NCBI GenBank assembly: GCA_022606425.2
Contig: JAHDVF020000737.1
Location: forward strand, 62,001 to 126,000
Length of the DNA: 64,000 nt
DNA from: Lepidostoma basale
Taxonomy: Eukaryota; Arthropoda; Insecta; Trichoptera; Lepidostomatidae
Direction of reading: 5' to 3'
In this document: piece after piece, positions 1 through 11,246 of the stretch
Position numbering within the stretch: position 1 is the first letter of the stretch
How the letters are laid out: every line of letters begins with the position of its first letter
The notes under the pieces: generated by a model
Told to the model about the DNA's origin: nothing
Database searches by the model: none
Seen by the model: only the letters and a program-made list of their open reading frames with translations
Made by a program: the position numbers and the translations under genes

Positions 1-492
1 GTTTTTGGCCAGAAACTTCTCTGTCAATGTACGAAGTCCAAAAATTTGATCCATACATCCTCTGCCGTTCATAAAGGCACCTTGCACATCCCAAACTTTG
101 TCACTCGTCAATTTTCGTACTCTTTCTATTAAAATTCTACCATAGACTTTACCAACGACACTCAAAAGACTAATAGCTCTGTGGTTTCCACATTCCATAC
201 GCGATCCTTTTCCTTTGTACAGGGGCATAATTACTGCTCTCCTCCAGTCTAGCGGCGTATATCCCTCCTCCAAGCACTGGTTAAACAACTTACATAACCA
301 TGCAGAAACCACTTCGCCACCGCTTTTAATAAAATCTATGGCAATACAATCAAATCCAACAGCTTTTCCACTTTTCATTGCATTCACAAATCTTTTCATC
401 TCATTCGTACTTATTTTCTCAATATTATCATTCATAGGTCCCGCACTCGCACTAGTTGTTATACTTTCGTCTATAGTTGTTATATCTCTCTG
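1..492 (-). pseudogene. LINE-A reverse transcriptase fragment (RTE-like), cut by the window edge
   Basis: Read on the minus strand, positions 492 to 1 are one open frame of 164 codons with no stop. It encodes the N-terminal part of a non-LTR reverse transcriptase. Visible motifs in order are KSGKAVGFDCIAIDFIKSG, WLCKLFNQCLEEGYTPLDWR, PLYKGKGSR, AISLLSVVGKVYGRILIERV and FMNGRGCMDQIF, which match RT blocks 0 to 2 of RTE-like LINEs. The catalytic YADD block would lie left of the window. An in-frame stop at 493-495 and loss of similarity mark the 5' truncation near 492. It is probably the same family as the LINE-A C-terminal fragments further right. The product would reverse-transcribe LINE RNA at a nicked target; this copy is dead. 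Clade assignment beyond RTE-like is uncertain. Confidence 0.8.
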
Positions 493-1286
493 TTAATAAT
501 TTAAAATTATAGGAATTTCACGATTTTATAATGTAATTAATCTATAAGTTAGTTTTCTCTACTCCTTTTTCACATAATTATTAAGAATATAATAAATATT
601 TGTTAGTTTAAACTGTTCAATTATGATAGGCAATGATGTTATTTTTAAATGTAATAATTGTTTGTAGTATATAAAATGTAACCTTAATGTATTATTACTT
701 GTATGACACACAACACTCCATGGTGAATGTGTCAAATAAATAAATTAAAAAAACTAATAATAATCAGAACTTCAAATATTGTATTACCTAACAATTTCAA
801 TTTCATTAATCACTTTCAAATTGTTTTTGAAATAATCAAGTTACCGGTCATTAATTGATATATTTCCTTTTTTATTTTGGGGGTACAAAAAATACTGACA
901 ATATAACTACCAAATCTAACTCTAATGTGATTTTTTTTCGCATGTCATAATCGACATTCAATGAGTCATTGATTATAATTGGAGGATTCCGCCAATCAGG
1001 AAAAAGCATCTCAACTCGTTTCTTTCATGTACATGTGAGTAATATACAGCCGGGGTCATGACCCCTAACAATGTAGTGAACTATTTGCCATCGAATATGT
1101 AGAGACAATATACTCGTATACAATAACATGTTGACAGTGTAGTATTGTGAACAAATGTGAAATGAATTAAATTGCCATTAGTAAAATATGAACATCAAAA
1201 CTAACTAGCTTCTTTGTATAACATTATATATTTCATAGAATTTAACGTAATCTTTGAAGAGATTCTGTTTTAAATCATTCATTCAT
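493..1286. other. A+T-rich non-coding stretch
   Basis: No coding potential or clear repeat was recognised. Around 745-755 there is an AATAAATAAATTAAAA run that resembles the 3' end of an old LINE, but no protein similarity supports it. Confidence 0.5.
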
Positions 1287-1485
1287 TCACCATTCATTTC
1301 TCGGCGCTACATCCCGGTGTGGGACTTGGCCTCCTCCACAACGGTCCTCCGCTGACTTCTGTCTCTGGCCATCTCTCTCCATTCCCCAGCTCCTTCCATT
1401 TTCTACCAATCTTGTTCCACGCAATCCGCCCATCGTTTCCTCGGTCTGCTTTTTGGTCTCTTTTCGCGAGGCACCCATCTGGGTA
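1287..1485 (-). pseudogene. LINE C-terminal fragment
   Basis: The minus strand carries a G+C-richer 200-bp block in an A+T-rich background. Its reading frames are rich in Arg, Lys, Trp and Glu (for example ERDGQRQKSAEDR and GMERDGQ), typical of the extreme C-terminus of insect RTE-type LINE ORF2. No catalytic motif is included, so this is only a 3' scrap left by 5' truncation. The family differs from LINE-A to LINE-D. The assignment rests on composition and resemblance to common insect LINE ends, not on a diagnostic motif. Confidence 0.45.
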
Positions 1486-1767
1486 AATCTGTTTCATCTG
1501 TTTTAAATATAACATAATATTAATTAAAATACCATGGGTATTTTGTATTGTTTTTCGAATGCTTAGTTATTGGAAATATGTCCGAATTCAGAGAGTTGGT
1601 TATTTATAAATTTTTCAAATTTTTTATTTTTCATAATAGTTGACACTTTTTAAGTTTAAAACCTGTCTTTTAACCGGTTCAAACCAAATTTTAATGGAGA
1701 AGTAATGTATATAACAAATTAATAATAGTTTTAAGAGAGATTTGTATTATTATTACTATTTTTTTTT

Positions 1768-2035
1768 ATGTATACAACAGGTTGTTTTAACCCTATGTAT
1801 GTATACAACAGGTTGTTTTAATCCTATGTATGTATATAATTTATTTTTTAGCTATTATATTGATTCTCGTGTCATGTGATAGGTAGCCAATCTATCGCCA
1901 TTTAATTGTCACGTGAATTCTACACCAGACCAAAGACAGTGTGACAATCCCACTGCCATCGCCGGGAATCGAACCCGGGACCCTATGGAAATGAGAGCTT
2001 TTATCACTCTGCCACGAAGGTCGTGCGATATTTGA
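1768..2035 (-). mobile_element. tRNA-derived SINE, with a 32-bp tandem duplication at its tail
   Basis: On the minus strand a tRNA-like head lies at about 1945-2020, with an A-box-like TGGCAGAGTGA and a perfect B box GGTTCGATTCC. The arms do not form a tRNA acceptor stem, so it is not a tRNA gene. The body (about 1860-1940) and a tail with GTATACAACAGGTTG follow; that tail is duplicated in tandem at 1768-1830. Related copies lie at 14690-14780, 14980-15185 and 41694-41870. RNA polymerase III would transcribe it from the internal boxes; a LINE partner is not evident. Confidence 0.7.
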
Positions 2036-2341
2036 CTTATTTTGCACTTTTTACAAGCGTGTTTCAGATAAACGTCTTACCTTATTTTAAAAAATAACAT
2101 TTACATATATTTTTTTAATATTAACGTATTTTTCACTCTATCATTATTATTAATGTGTTTGTGGTGTGTGATTAACACGTTTCAAGTTATTTTGGTATTT
2201 GAGAAGCTCTGCATCCCTGCCAAACTGATTTTCAATCTAATCTTAAAATATTACCAACATAGAATATTTTTAATTTATTAAAATGCATTTTATTATATAC
2301 AAACGTAAAGATCTTTTTAACAAACACACTAGATCCTTTTT

Positions 2342-2466
2342 TACACTTTGGATACGTTCCACGTAATACCGTGTAAATAGAGTATTCTAAAATAATAATA
2401 ATAACAATAAATTACACGATGGATACGTTACACATAATGCCGTGCAAAAAGAGTATTCTAAAATAT
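2342..2466. repeat. Tandem duplication of about 55 bp
   Basis: Segments 2342-2396 and 2412-2466 are diverged direct repeats sharing GGATACGTT, ACGTAAT/ACATAAT and GAGTATTCTAAAAT. No gene is associated. Confidence 0.6.
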
Positions 2467-2499
2467 TAATAAAAATGTAATACCACAATCAGATAATAG

Positions 2500-3005
2500 A
2501 CGCACCTTTTGCTGCACTTCTCGCCTCGCTTTCTGCATACCTCTGCATTTTCAATCGGGTTTATGTCTGGCGAATTTCCTGGCCAGTCCAACACAGGCAA
2601 TTGGATTTCTATGAAGAATTTCATCATTTTTTGGATGTGTCGCAAGGGGCCTATTGAAATATTCCATCACCTTTTGACCATCGCTTTTGCATCTCTGGTA
2701 GCATCCTTTCCAGTAGAATTGGCTGATACTTCTCGCTATTCATCAAGCCAGTCACTGAAACAAGCGGCCTTGGTCCATAATACGAGAAACAACACCAAAA
2801 CAGTTTCTTGAGAGGTTGTTTGGTGTTTAGAATAATGTGAGAAGAGTTTAGCTTTTCGTTTCCTCTACGAATGAAGCGGAATTGCTGACATTGTAAAATT
2901 AAATGGCTTTCATTGGAAATCAGGACTCTCTTTCAACGTTCTACCGTCCAATGCACATATTTTTTTGCCCATATCAGTATTTTCGCCTTCATTGCCATAG
3001 TCAGA
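2500..3005 (-). pseudogene. Tc1-like transposase relic, C-terminal half
   Basis: Minus-strand translation gives, in order, WAKKYVHWTVER, VLISNESHL, a block equivalent to the family's central domain (YYGPRPLVSVTGLMNSEKYQ), LLERMLPEMQKRWSKGDGIF, a shortened APCDTSKK block, and VLDWPGNSPDINPIEN near 2545-2590. This order is that of Tc1-type DDE transposases, which cut and paste the element at TA. The copy is dead. The first catalytic Asp of the usual SDES block reads as Asn (SNES), the second catalytic block is partly deleted just after a stop codon, and there is a stop near 2950. The N-terminal DNA-binding domain and terminal repeats were not found. Family assignment is firm. Confidence 0.8.
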
Positions 3006-3009
3006 AGTT

Positions 3010-3200
3010 GCTTGTTGAGGGGTGGGCACTTACAAGGGGTGGGCACGACACAAGAAATTAACTTCAGGGTGGGATTTGGCAGGTTCTAGTATCTCCTAAA
3101 AGTCGTTGATAGTCGAAATAAGAATGTGCAATAGCCAGCCAATTTCTTGAAAAAAGCCTTTCTGAAAGCTGAAAATTTTCACCTTAGCTTACGTCCCTAC
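3010..3200. repeat. Arm of a foldback element also found at 30478-31527
   Basis: The segment from GGGCACGACACAAGAAATTAAC to CTGAAAATTTTCACC matches the arms at 30478-30610 (same strand) and 30765-30890 (opposite strand). It abuts the Tc1-like relic. Only one arm is present here. Confidence 0.6.
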
Positions 3201-3204
3201 AAGC

Positions 3205-3700
3205 TTAGCTTATATATTATATTAGAAGTTCTTTACTAAAAGTTCAAAGGATTGTTTCACCATGTTATTTCGAAACCGTGTATAAAGGAAATCTAGTGTA
3301 TAATGAATGATGTGTGTGTGATTCGTACATTTTATAATTAATTGTTTGTTCAAGGTAACGCAATAATATGTAATGAAACGTGTTTACTGTGATTATCTGT
3401 CTACGTTTAGATTGCTGGTTTCTCTGGTCACTCCACAAAGTACAAAGATATCACATGCAACGGTGTACTGCAATAACTTCCGTTAAAAATGCCTCATTAC
3501 CTTAATCCTTCCACTGCTAACAGAGTAATTAGTTGCATAATGATTGTAAAAATTTATACTTAAAAGCGTTCATTGGATATGAATGTAACTCGATCATAAG
3601 TGATGTATTAGTTATTGCAGTATAAATCATTCGTATTTTTTTAATTAATCTAAAACTTGTCGAAACTAGAATTTTAAAACAACACGCATACACGTATATA
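3205..3700. other. A+T-rich non-coding stretch
   Basis: No ORF, repeat or RNA gene could be supported. Confidence 0.4.
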
Positions 3701-3719
3701 TGTTATTGAACGCTAAGGC

Positions 3720-3930
3720 GTTAACATTGTGGAATTACATAGTAATATACTTAGGAAATTGAAAATAACTTTGTTTAATCCACTAATTATTGAAAAAAAT
3801 ATTAAAAAACGACATGATTGGAGGTTAAGGTGTAAAAATATAATAAAAACTAAACAAAGAAAAACTAATATAAAAACGCATTTAAAATTCGGTGCAATAA
3901 TTCAAATTTAAAAATTAACCTGGGCTATTT
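3720..3930 (-). mobile_element. PHE-2 element, degenerate single arm
   Basis: The order GTGGAATTACATAG, ATACTTAGGAAATTGAAAAT, AACTTTGTTTAATCCACTA, a decayed ACGACATG...CACC hairpin (3808-3830) and AATATAATAAAAACTAAAC matches the PHE-2 arms at 42560-42900 and 60695-60900. The hammerhead-like core has largely decayed. Confidence 0.6.
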
Positions 3931-4329
3931 GTTATAAGTACTAATTATTATTTTTTAACAGTAAGAACTGATAAATAATATTAAATAATAATAATACGTG
4001 ATGAAAATATAAAAAATATATAAAAATATACATATATAAACAAATGTAATTTTGGGTTGAATAATTATAAACGTTATAAATGTGTGTATAGGCAATAAGT
4101 TGGTTAGTATAAATTGAATTAAGTAACACAATTCCTAAATCGCTAGACTAAATTTTGGTACTCAAAAAAATATTTAAATATGATAGAACAGAGCTGAATT
4201 AATAATATGTAACCTATATTACAACTTTCACTATTTTTTTTCAAGGATTAGAATCAATGGCATTGAAATTTATTTTACAGTCTTCAATATGAGCAGAAAA
4301 TAGCTCATTATTATGAAGAATGAATTTAA

Positions 4330-4400
4330 TCGTGTCCAGGCTTGAACCCATGTCCCCTCAGGAGCCAAACGTTCTGTCTCCTAGACCACCTCCAGTTTAA
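4330..4400 (-). repeat. tRNA-like SINE head
   Basis: The minus strand has an A-box match TGGTCTAGGAG and, about 45 bp later, a B-box match GGTTCAAGCC. A full cloverleaf is not convincing, so it is read as the head of a tRNA-derived SINE rather than a tRNA gene. Its head differs from that of the SINE at 1768-2035. Confidence 0.45.
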
Positions 4401-4924
4401 ATTATACAGATGAATAAAAAGCAAATGAAATCTCGTAACTACTTCGTATGATGGTATACTGAAAAAATAGCTTTAGGAAAAATATAAATATTGTGTTAAA
4501 TGAAATATTTAAAATTTTGCCATTAGTATTTTATATATAAGAATAGTTTTAATTTCTGGTATCAAATTATAGACTTTAAATACCTTGGTAAACTCCTAAC
4601 CATCAAGATAGTATTTACGAGTTTATAATTTGGTCCTCTTACCAGCTGACTTAAATTGTGTTTTATTTTTAAGGTAAACTCACTAAAATATTGTTTAAAT
4701 ACCCTAGGCTTTCTTCCATAAATCTTAAAAATACGAATGAAAGTCATATATAATAAGAAGAAGGTAATATTAACATGAAACATTTAGATTTTCTTTTTTA
4801 AACTAAGTTATTTAATTAAATTTACACAAAAAATAAATTCTCTTTGTGTGTACGGAACATTTAAGCTACTACATGTTTTTGCTGTTAGAATATATTTAAT
4901 CAAAAATATTTACATTTATTTTCA

Positions 4925-5025
4925 TACTGTTTTTTTCCACTTTTTCCCACTTTCAAAAGTGGAAAAAAGTGTTTCCATTCATAAAAAATCGACATTATGG
5001 AATTCCACAGCGTTATCCAAAAACT
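4925..5025. repeat. Hairpin fragment with CCACTTTT / AAAAGTGG arms
   Basis: An inverted repeat (CCACTTT...AAAAGTGG) is followed by ATTATGGAATTCCACAG. The same pair of motifs recurs at 13865-13985 and in part at 36483-36525, so this is a fragment of a dispersed palindromic element, probably related to the PHE group. Confidence 0.5.
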
Positions 5026-5084
5026 ATGTTCATGTTTATTTAGTACTTAATTACATTCATAAAAAATAATAATAAGAAAATAGA

Positions 5085-5178
5085 AGGATGGAATGCCGCA
5101 TCGGTTAAAGTGTGGCAGTCTATTCTTCCTGCCTACCCCTGTAGAGAGACGGCGTGATGGTTAGTAGTAAGGTAGTTA
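5085..5178 (+). mobile_element. 3' end of a LINE-A-partnered SINE
   Basis: GGATGGAATGCCGCATCGGTT and the following CTGCCTACCCC...GACGGCGTGATGGTTAG match the SINE copies at 11570 and 61012. The hairpin is decayed (CCCCTGTAGAGAG). The tail is a degenerate TAG repeat. Confidence 0.65.
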
Positions 5179-5289
5179 ATTAATAAAAACATGTTAATAA
5201 ATATTTAAATTTACAACAATTTAAAAAAAGTTTTTAAAGTTATGTACGATCATCTTGTATGCACCTATTTTAAATTTAAGAAACAAAAC

Positions 5290-6042
5290 AGTTACTACTA
5301 CTAACTAAACTAACCATCACGCCATTTCCCCGGAGGGGTAGGCAGAGAGGATGGATCGCCACACTGGCCTGTCCTGGCATACCTCTCGAGCTTCCTCTAC
5401 ATCCATACATCGTACCATGCACGCACGTCGATTGTTACGACTTCGAATGTGGCCGCCTTTTAGTAATTGATTAATTTGGTCATGCCATGTTTTCCTCGGT
5501 CGTCCTCGGCTTCTTTTCCCACTCACGCTGCTTGTGTACAATTTTTTAACCATTCTACTCTCATCCATTCGTTTCATATGTCCGAACCATCTCAGGGATC
5601 CTTTTTTAATTTTATTCATGATGCAGTCATCTGCCTTACATTTCCTTCTTATTTCATCGTTCGGTATTCTATCATACAACGTTTTCTCGCACATTCTTCT
5701 TAGTGATCTCATTTCTACGGCGTTTATCCTGCTTTCATCCTTCTTTTGCCAGCTCCAAGCTTCACTTCCATACATGAGGGTTGGCACTAGAACTCCATTG
5801 TGTACTGCCATCTTTGCTTCTGTGGATATATTTCTATTTGCAGTAATGACTTTGAGTGCGCCATTTATTTTATTCCCAGCACCAACCCTCCTTTCGATGT
5901 CTTTCTCCATTTTTCCGTCCCTTGTAAACATGCTTTCCAGATACGTAAATTCAGTAACTTGCTCCAATTTCTCGCCCATCGCACTTATATCACAAATCGT
6001 CATACATTCTTCTTTCTCGAAAACAATCACTTTAGATATTAA
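5290..6042 (-). CDS. LINE-A ORF2 C-terminus (RTE-like), 237-aa open frame, 5'-truncated
   Basis: The open frame 6030-5317 encodes the region downstream of the RT catalytic block. In order it shows EFTYLESMFTRDGK (thumb region), VLVPTLMYGSEAW, a QKKDESRINAVEMRSLRRMC block, GSLRWFGHMKRMDESRM, RGRPRKTWHDQINQ, RRACMVRCMDVEEAREVC and the terminus WRSILSAYPSGEMA. The frame starts near 6042 because the copy is 5'-truncated, so the Met at 6030 is not a true start. The stop codon is 5317-5319. A CCCCTCCGGGG hairpin lies across the last codons at 5328-5338, and the tail (plus-strand ACTAACTAAACTAA) follows directly. It is a fragment of a retrotransposon protein, not a host gene, and is the best-preserved LINE-A C-terminus here. 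Confidence 0.85.
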
Positions 6043-6700
6043 AAACAGGTCACAAAAAGATCAAATCGCACATAAAGCTTCAAATTGTTTTTAAATGTAT
6101 GATTTCTGAATTTTTTAATATTTCAGAAAATATGGCATATGAATGGTTGAATTTTTATTAGTATGAGTAATACAGAAAATTCTTTCAAAATAGTTGTAAT
6201 TTGATCACTTCTGTAATATTTTTGTTATGTTCTCCTGGTTTCATAATGACCCATTACAATAAAGGTATTGCAAACACGTATCATCACCTTGAAAACCTGT
6301 ATTTATTATATAAAACAAAATATTTGCATATGTCTTTGGTTAGGGTACCTAAATTAGCACTCAAATGAAGTTTAAGAAATACTGAAGAATGTTATGGGCA
6401 CATGCGAATCTACTTTACGATACATTGGTTAATTTACATAGTAATGTGAAATGACTAGAGTAGCCTTCGATAGAGGAAGATTCTATGAGAAATAATCATA
6501 TTTAGAACAAAATTAATTTTGAATGAAAATTAAATTATTCACATAAAAGATAAACATAGTTTTAAAAACAAAAGACTCATAACTTCGTTGGTTCATTAGC
6601 TCGAAAATGAAGGAATGCATGTTTTTTCTACATTTTAATTTGAATAAATAAAATTACACTTTGTCTTTTAAATATACCTACCTTATTATAATATTTATTA
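6043..6700. other. A+T-rich non-coding stretch
   Basis: Nothing beyond simple A+T-rich sequence was recognised. Confidence 0.4.
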
Positions 6701-6704
6701 TTCC

Positions 6705-6853
6705 ATTGTTTTGGCCGTAATACTATGATACTTGAACATTATAAACGGTTAAATTAAAAAACTTTGTTTTATGTATCACAATTGTATTTTTATTTTTCGA
6801 GATACCTGTTTCGTGAACCTATGTTGACATTATCAGGTGTTACAATAATATTT
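6705..6853 (-). mobile_element. PHE-1 left arm
   Basis: The arm runs from CCATTGTTTTGGCCG through AAAAAACTTTGTTTTATG to a hammerhead-like core near 6805-6837. On the minus strand the core reads CTGATAA, a stem-loop, CGAAACAG. The matching opposite arm lies beyond the Sat520 array at 11247-11590, so the array interrupts this element. Confidence 0.7.
6838..6853. repeat. Left copy of the 16-bp duplication flanking the Sat520 array
   Basis: TGTTACAATAATATTT is repeated exactly at 11247-11262 on the other side of the array. Confidence 0.75.
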
Positions 6854-9800
6854 TTAATTGTATCTCAATAGAGACGAAGAAACAAACTGGAAACTGAATA
6901 TGGATGATCAAGGTGTTTACAGGACTTATGACCTGTCATTGGTTGGGTTAAGCGCACGCTTTATGTAATTACAACATTCCCCATTCCACCATTGTTATTA
7001 TGATCATGTATGATACATTTTTGGAAGTTGTATATATACTCCAAATTCATACTTATCTTCACGTGGCAGTTCCAGTTAGCCATCTATGTAGATTTGATTG
7101 TACTAATTAATTTTTTAAGATTAATCTATACAATCCATCCACTAACGCCTTCTATGAAGAATGATTGTTTAGCATTTAGCAAACTACTTTATTAACACAA
7201 TGCGAAGAGGCTACCGCCTCCTATCGCACTGTTAGAAGTCGCCTGGAGTATCCACTCCTATTTTATACGCCAAATAATTGACCAGAATATTTACAAATAT
7301 TTGTGAAATGTATACTTACATCTGTATACGAATCCTGGATTTTTTCACCTGTGGGTGGTTAATTTAAATTTTTAATTGTATCTCAATAGAGAAGAAGAAA
7401 CAAACTGGAAACTGAATATGGATGATCAAGGTGTTTACAGGACTTATGACCTGTCATTGGTTGGGTTAAGCGCACGTTTTATGTAATTACAACATTCCCC
7501 ATTCCACCATTGTTATTATGATCATGTATGATACATTTTTTTTGGAAGTTGTATATATACTCCAAATTCATACTTATCTTCACGTGGCAGTTCCAGTTAG
7601 CCATCTATGTAGATTTGATTGAACTAATTAATTTTTTTAAGATTAATCTATACAATCCATCCACTAACGCCATCTATGAAGAATGATTGTTTAGCATTTA
7701 GCAAACTACTTTATTAACACAATGCGAAGAGGCTACCGCCTCCTAGCGCACTGTTAGAAGTCGCCTGGAGTATCCACTCCTATTTTATACGCCAAATAAT
7801 TGACCAGAATATTTACAAATATTTGTGAAATGAATACTTACATCTGTATACGAATCCTGGATTTTCACCTGTGGGTGGTTAATTTAAATTTTTAATTGTA
7901 TCTCAATAGAGACGAAGAAACAAACTGGAAACTGAATATGGATGATCAAGGTGTTTACAGGACTTATGACCTGTCATTGGTTGGGTTAAGCGCACGCTTT
8001 TATGTAATTACAACATTCCCCATTCCACCATTGTTATTATGATCATGTATGATACCTTTTTTTTTTTGGAAGTTGTATATATACTCCAAATTCATACTTA
8101 TCTTCACGTGGCAGTTCCAGTTAGCCATCTATGTAGATTTGATTGAACTAATTAATTTTTTAAGATTAATCTATACAATCCATCCACTAACGCCTTCTAT
8201 GAAGAATGATTGTTTAGCATTTAGCAAACTACTTTATTAACACAATGCGAAGAGGCTACCGCCTCCTATCGCACTGTTAGAAGTCGCCTGGAGTATCCAC
8301 TCCTATTTTATACGCCAAATAATTGACCAGAATATTTACAAATATTTGTGAAATGTATACTTACATCTGTATACGAATCCTGGATTTTCACCTGTGGGTG
8401 GTTAATTTAAATTTTTAATTGTATCTCAATAGAGACGAAGAAACAAACTGGAAACTGAATATGGATGATCAAGGTGTTTACAGGACTTATGACCTGTCAT
8501 TGGTTGGGTTAAGCGCACGCTTTATGTAATTACAACATTCCCCATTCCACCATTGTTATTATGATCATGTATGATACCTTTTTTTTTTTGGAAGTTGTAT
8601 ATATACTCCAAATTCATACTTATCTTCACGTGGCAGTTCCAGTTAGCCATCTATGTAGATTTGATTGAACTAATTAATTTTTTAAGATTAATCTATACAA
8701 TCCATCCACTAACGCCTTCTATGAAGAATGATTGTTTAGCATTTAGCAAACTACTTTATTAACACAATGCGAAGAGGCTACCGCCTCCTATCGCACTGTT
8801 AGAAGTCGCCTGGAGTATCCACTCCTATTTTATACGCCAAATAATTGACCAGAATATTTACAAATATTTGTGAAATGTATACTTACATCTGTATACGAAT
8901 CCTGGATTTTCACCTGTGGGTGGTTAATTTAAATTTTTAATTGTATCTCAATAGAGACGAAGAAACAAACTGGAAACTGAATATGGATGATCAAGGTGTT
9001 TACAGGACTTATGACCTGTCATTGGTTGGGTTAAGCGCACGCTTTATGTAATTACAACATTCCCCATTCCACCATTGTTATTATGATCATGTATGATACC
9101 TTTTTTTTTTTTGGAAGTTGTATATATACTCCAAATTCATACTTATCTTCACGTGGCAGTTCCAGTTAGCCATCTATGTAGATTTGATTGACTAATTAAT
9201 TTTTTAAGATTAATCTATACAATCCATCCACTAACGCCATCTATGAAGAATGATTGTTTAGCATTTAGCAAACTACTTTATTAACACAATGCGAAGAGGC
9301 TACCGCCTCCTATCGCACTGTTAGAAGTCGCCTGGAGTATCCACTCCTATTTTATACGCCAAATAATTGACCAGAATATTTACAAATATTTGTGAAATGT
9401 ATACTTACATCTGTATACGAATCCTGGATTTTCACCTGTGGGTGGTTAATTTAAATTTTTAATTGTATCTCAATAGAGACGAAGAAACAAACTGGAAACT
9501 GAATATGGATGATCAAGGTGTTTACAGGACTTATGACCTGTCATTGGTTGGGTTAAGCGCACGCTTTATGTAATTACAACATTCCCCATTCCACCATTGT
9601 TATTATGATCATGTATGATACCTTTTTTTTTTGGAAGTTGTATATATACTCCAAATTCATACTTATCTTCACGTGGCAGTTCCAGTTAGCCATCTATGTA
9701 GATTTGATTGTACTAATTAATTTTTTAAGATTAATCTATACAATCCATCCACTAACGCCATCTATGAAGAATGATTGTTTAGCATTTAGCAAACTACTTT

Positions 9801-11246
9801 ATTAACACAATGCGAAGAGGCTACCGCCTCCTATCGCACTGTTAGAAGTCGCCTGGAGTATCCACTCCTATTTTATACGCCAAATAATTGACCAGAATAT
9901 TTACAAATATTTGTGAAATGTATACTTATATCTGTATACGAATCCTGGATTTTCACCTGTGGGTGGTTAATTTAAATTTTTAATTGTATCTCAATAGAGA
10001 CGAAGAAACAAACTGGAAACTGAATATGGATGATCAAGGTGTTTACAGGACTTATGACCTGTCATTGGTTGGGTTAAGCGCACGCTTTATGTAATTAAAT
10101 TAAATTAACCACCCACTGTAATTGTAATTAAATTTAAATTAACCACCCACAGGTGAAAATCCAGGATTCGTATACAGATGTAAGTATACATTTCACAAAT
10201 ATTTGTAAATATTCTGGTCAATTATTTGGCGTATAAAATAGGAGTGGATACTCCAGGCGACTTCTAACAGTGCGATAGGAGGCGGTAGCCTCTTCGCATT
10301 GTGTTAATAAAGTAGTTTGCTAAATGCTAAACAATCATTCTTCATAGAAGGCGTTAGTGGATGGATTGTATAGATTAATCTTAAAAAATTAATTAGTTCA
10401 ATCAAATCTACATAGATGGCTAACTGGAACTGCCACGTGAAGATAAGTATGAATTTGGAGTATATATACAACTTCCAAAAAAAAAAAGGTATCATACATG
10501 ATCATAATAACAATGGTGGAATGGGGAATGTTGTAATTACATAAAGCGTGCGCTTAACCCAACCAATGACAGGTCATAAGTCCTGTAAACACCTTGATCA
10601 TCCATATTCAGTTTCCAGTTTGTTTCTTCGTCTCTATTGAGATACAATTAAAATTTAAATTAACCACCCACAGGTGAAAATCCAGGATTCGTATACAGAT
10701 GTAAGTATACATTTCACAAATATTTGTAAATATTCTGGTCAATTATTTGGCGTATAAAATAGGAGTGGATACTCCAGGCGACTTCTAACAGTGCGATAGG
10801 AGGCGGTAGCCTCTTCGCATTGTGTTAATAAAGTAGTTTGCTAAATGCTAAACAATCATTCTTCATAGAAGGCGTTAGTGGATGGATTGTATAGATTAAT
10901 CTTAAAAAATTAATTAGTTCAATCAAATCTACATAGATGGCTAACTGGAACTGCCACGTGAAGATAAGTATGAATTTGGAGTATATATACAACTTCCAAA
11001 AAAAAAAAGGTATCATACATGATCATAATAACAATGGTGGAATGGGGAATGTTGTAATTACATAAAGCGTGCGCTTAACCCAACCAATGACAGGTCATAA
11101 GTCCTGTAAACACCTTGATCATCCATATTCAGTTTCCAGTTTGTTTCTTCGTCTCTATTGAGATACAATTAAAAATTTAAATTAACCACCCACAGGTGAA
11201 AATCCAGGATTCGTATACAGATGTAAGTATACATTTCACAAATATT
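6854..11246. repeat. Sat520 tandem array with internal inversion
   Basis: Unit starts (TTGTATCTCAATAGAGACGA) fall at 6858, 7376, 7896, 8419, 8941, 9463 and 9984, giving periods of 518, 520, 523, 522, 522 and 521 bp. After about 110 bp of the seventh unit the array flips at about 10098-10135, followed by two full inverted units (about 10124-10647 and 10648-11168) and a partial one to 11246. Units differ by scattered substitutions and poly(T) length. Each carries a 61-66-codon frame, but copies without it are equally preserved, so I do not treat it as a gene. Diverged single or palindromic units occur at 25457, 28465, 29852, 37205, 42905, 58465 and 62745. Confidence 0.93.

Noticed and set aside
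1945..2020. tRNA gene on the minus strand
   Set aside because: The B box and T arm are good, but the acceptor strands do not pair and the segment is joined to a repeated SINE body.
5467..6094. Plus-strand frames of up to 186 codons
   Set aside because: They are antisense shadows of the LINE-A C-terminal frame.
8049..8240. The 63-codon frame repeated in Sat520 units as a possible gene
   Set aside because: It appears only because the units are nearly identical; it contains no recognised domain, varies with the poly(T) run at its start and is lost in several units.
6854..11246. CRISPR array
   Set aside because: The repeat unit is about 520 bp without spacers and the genome is an animal's.
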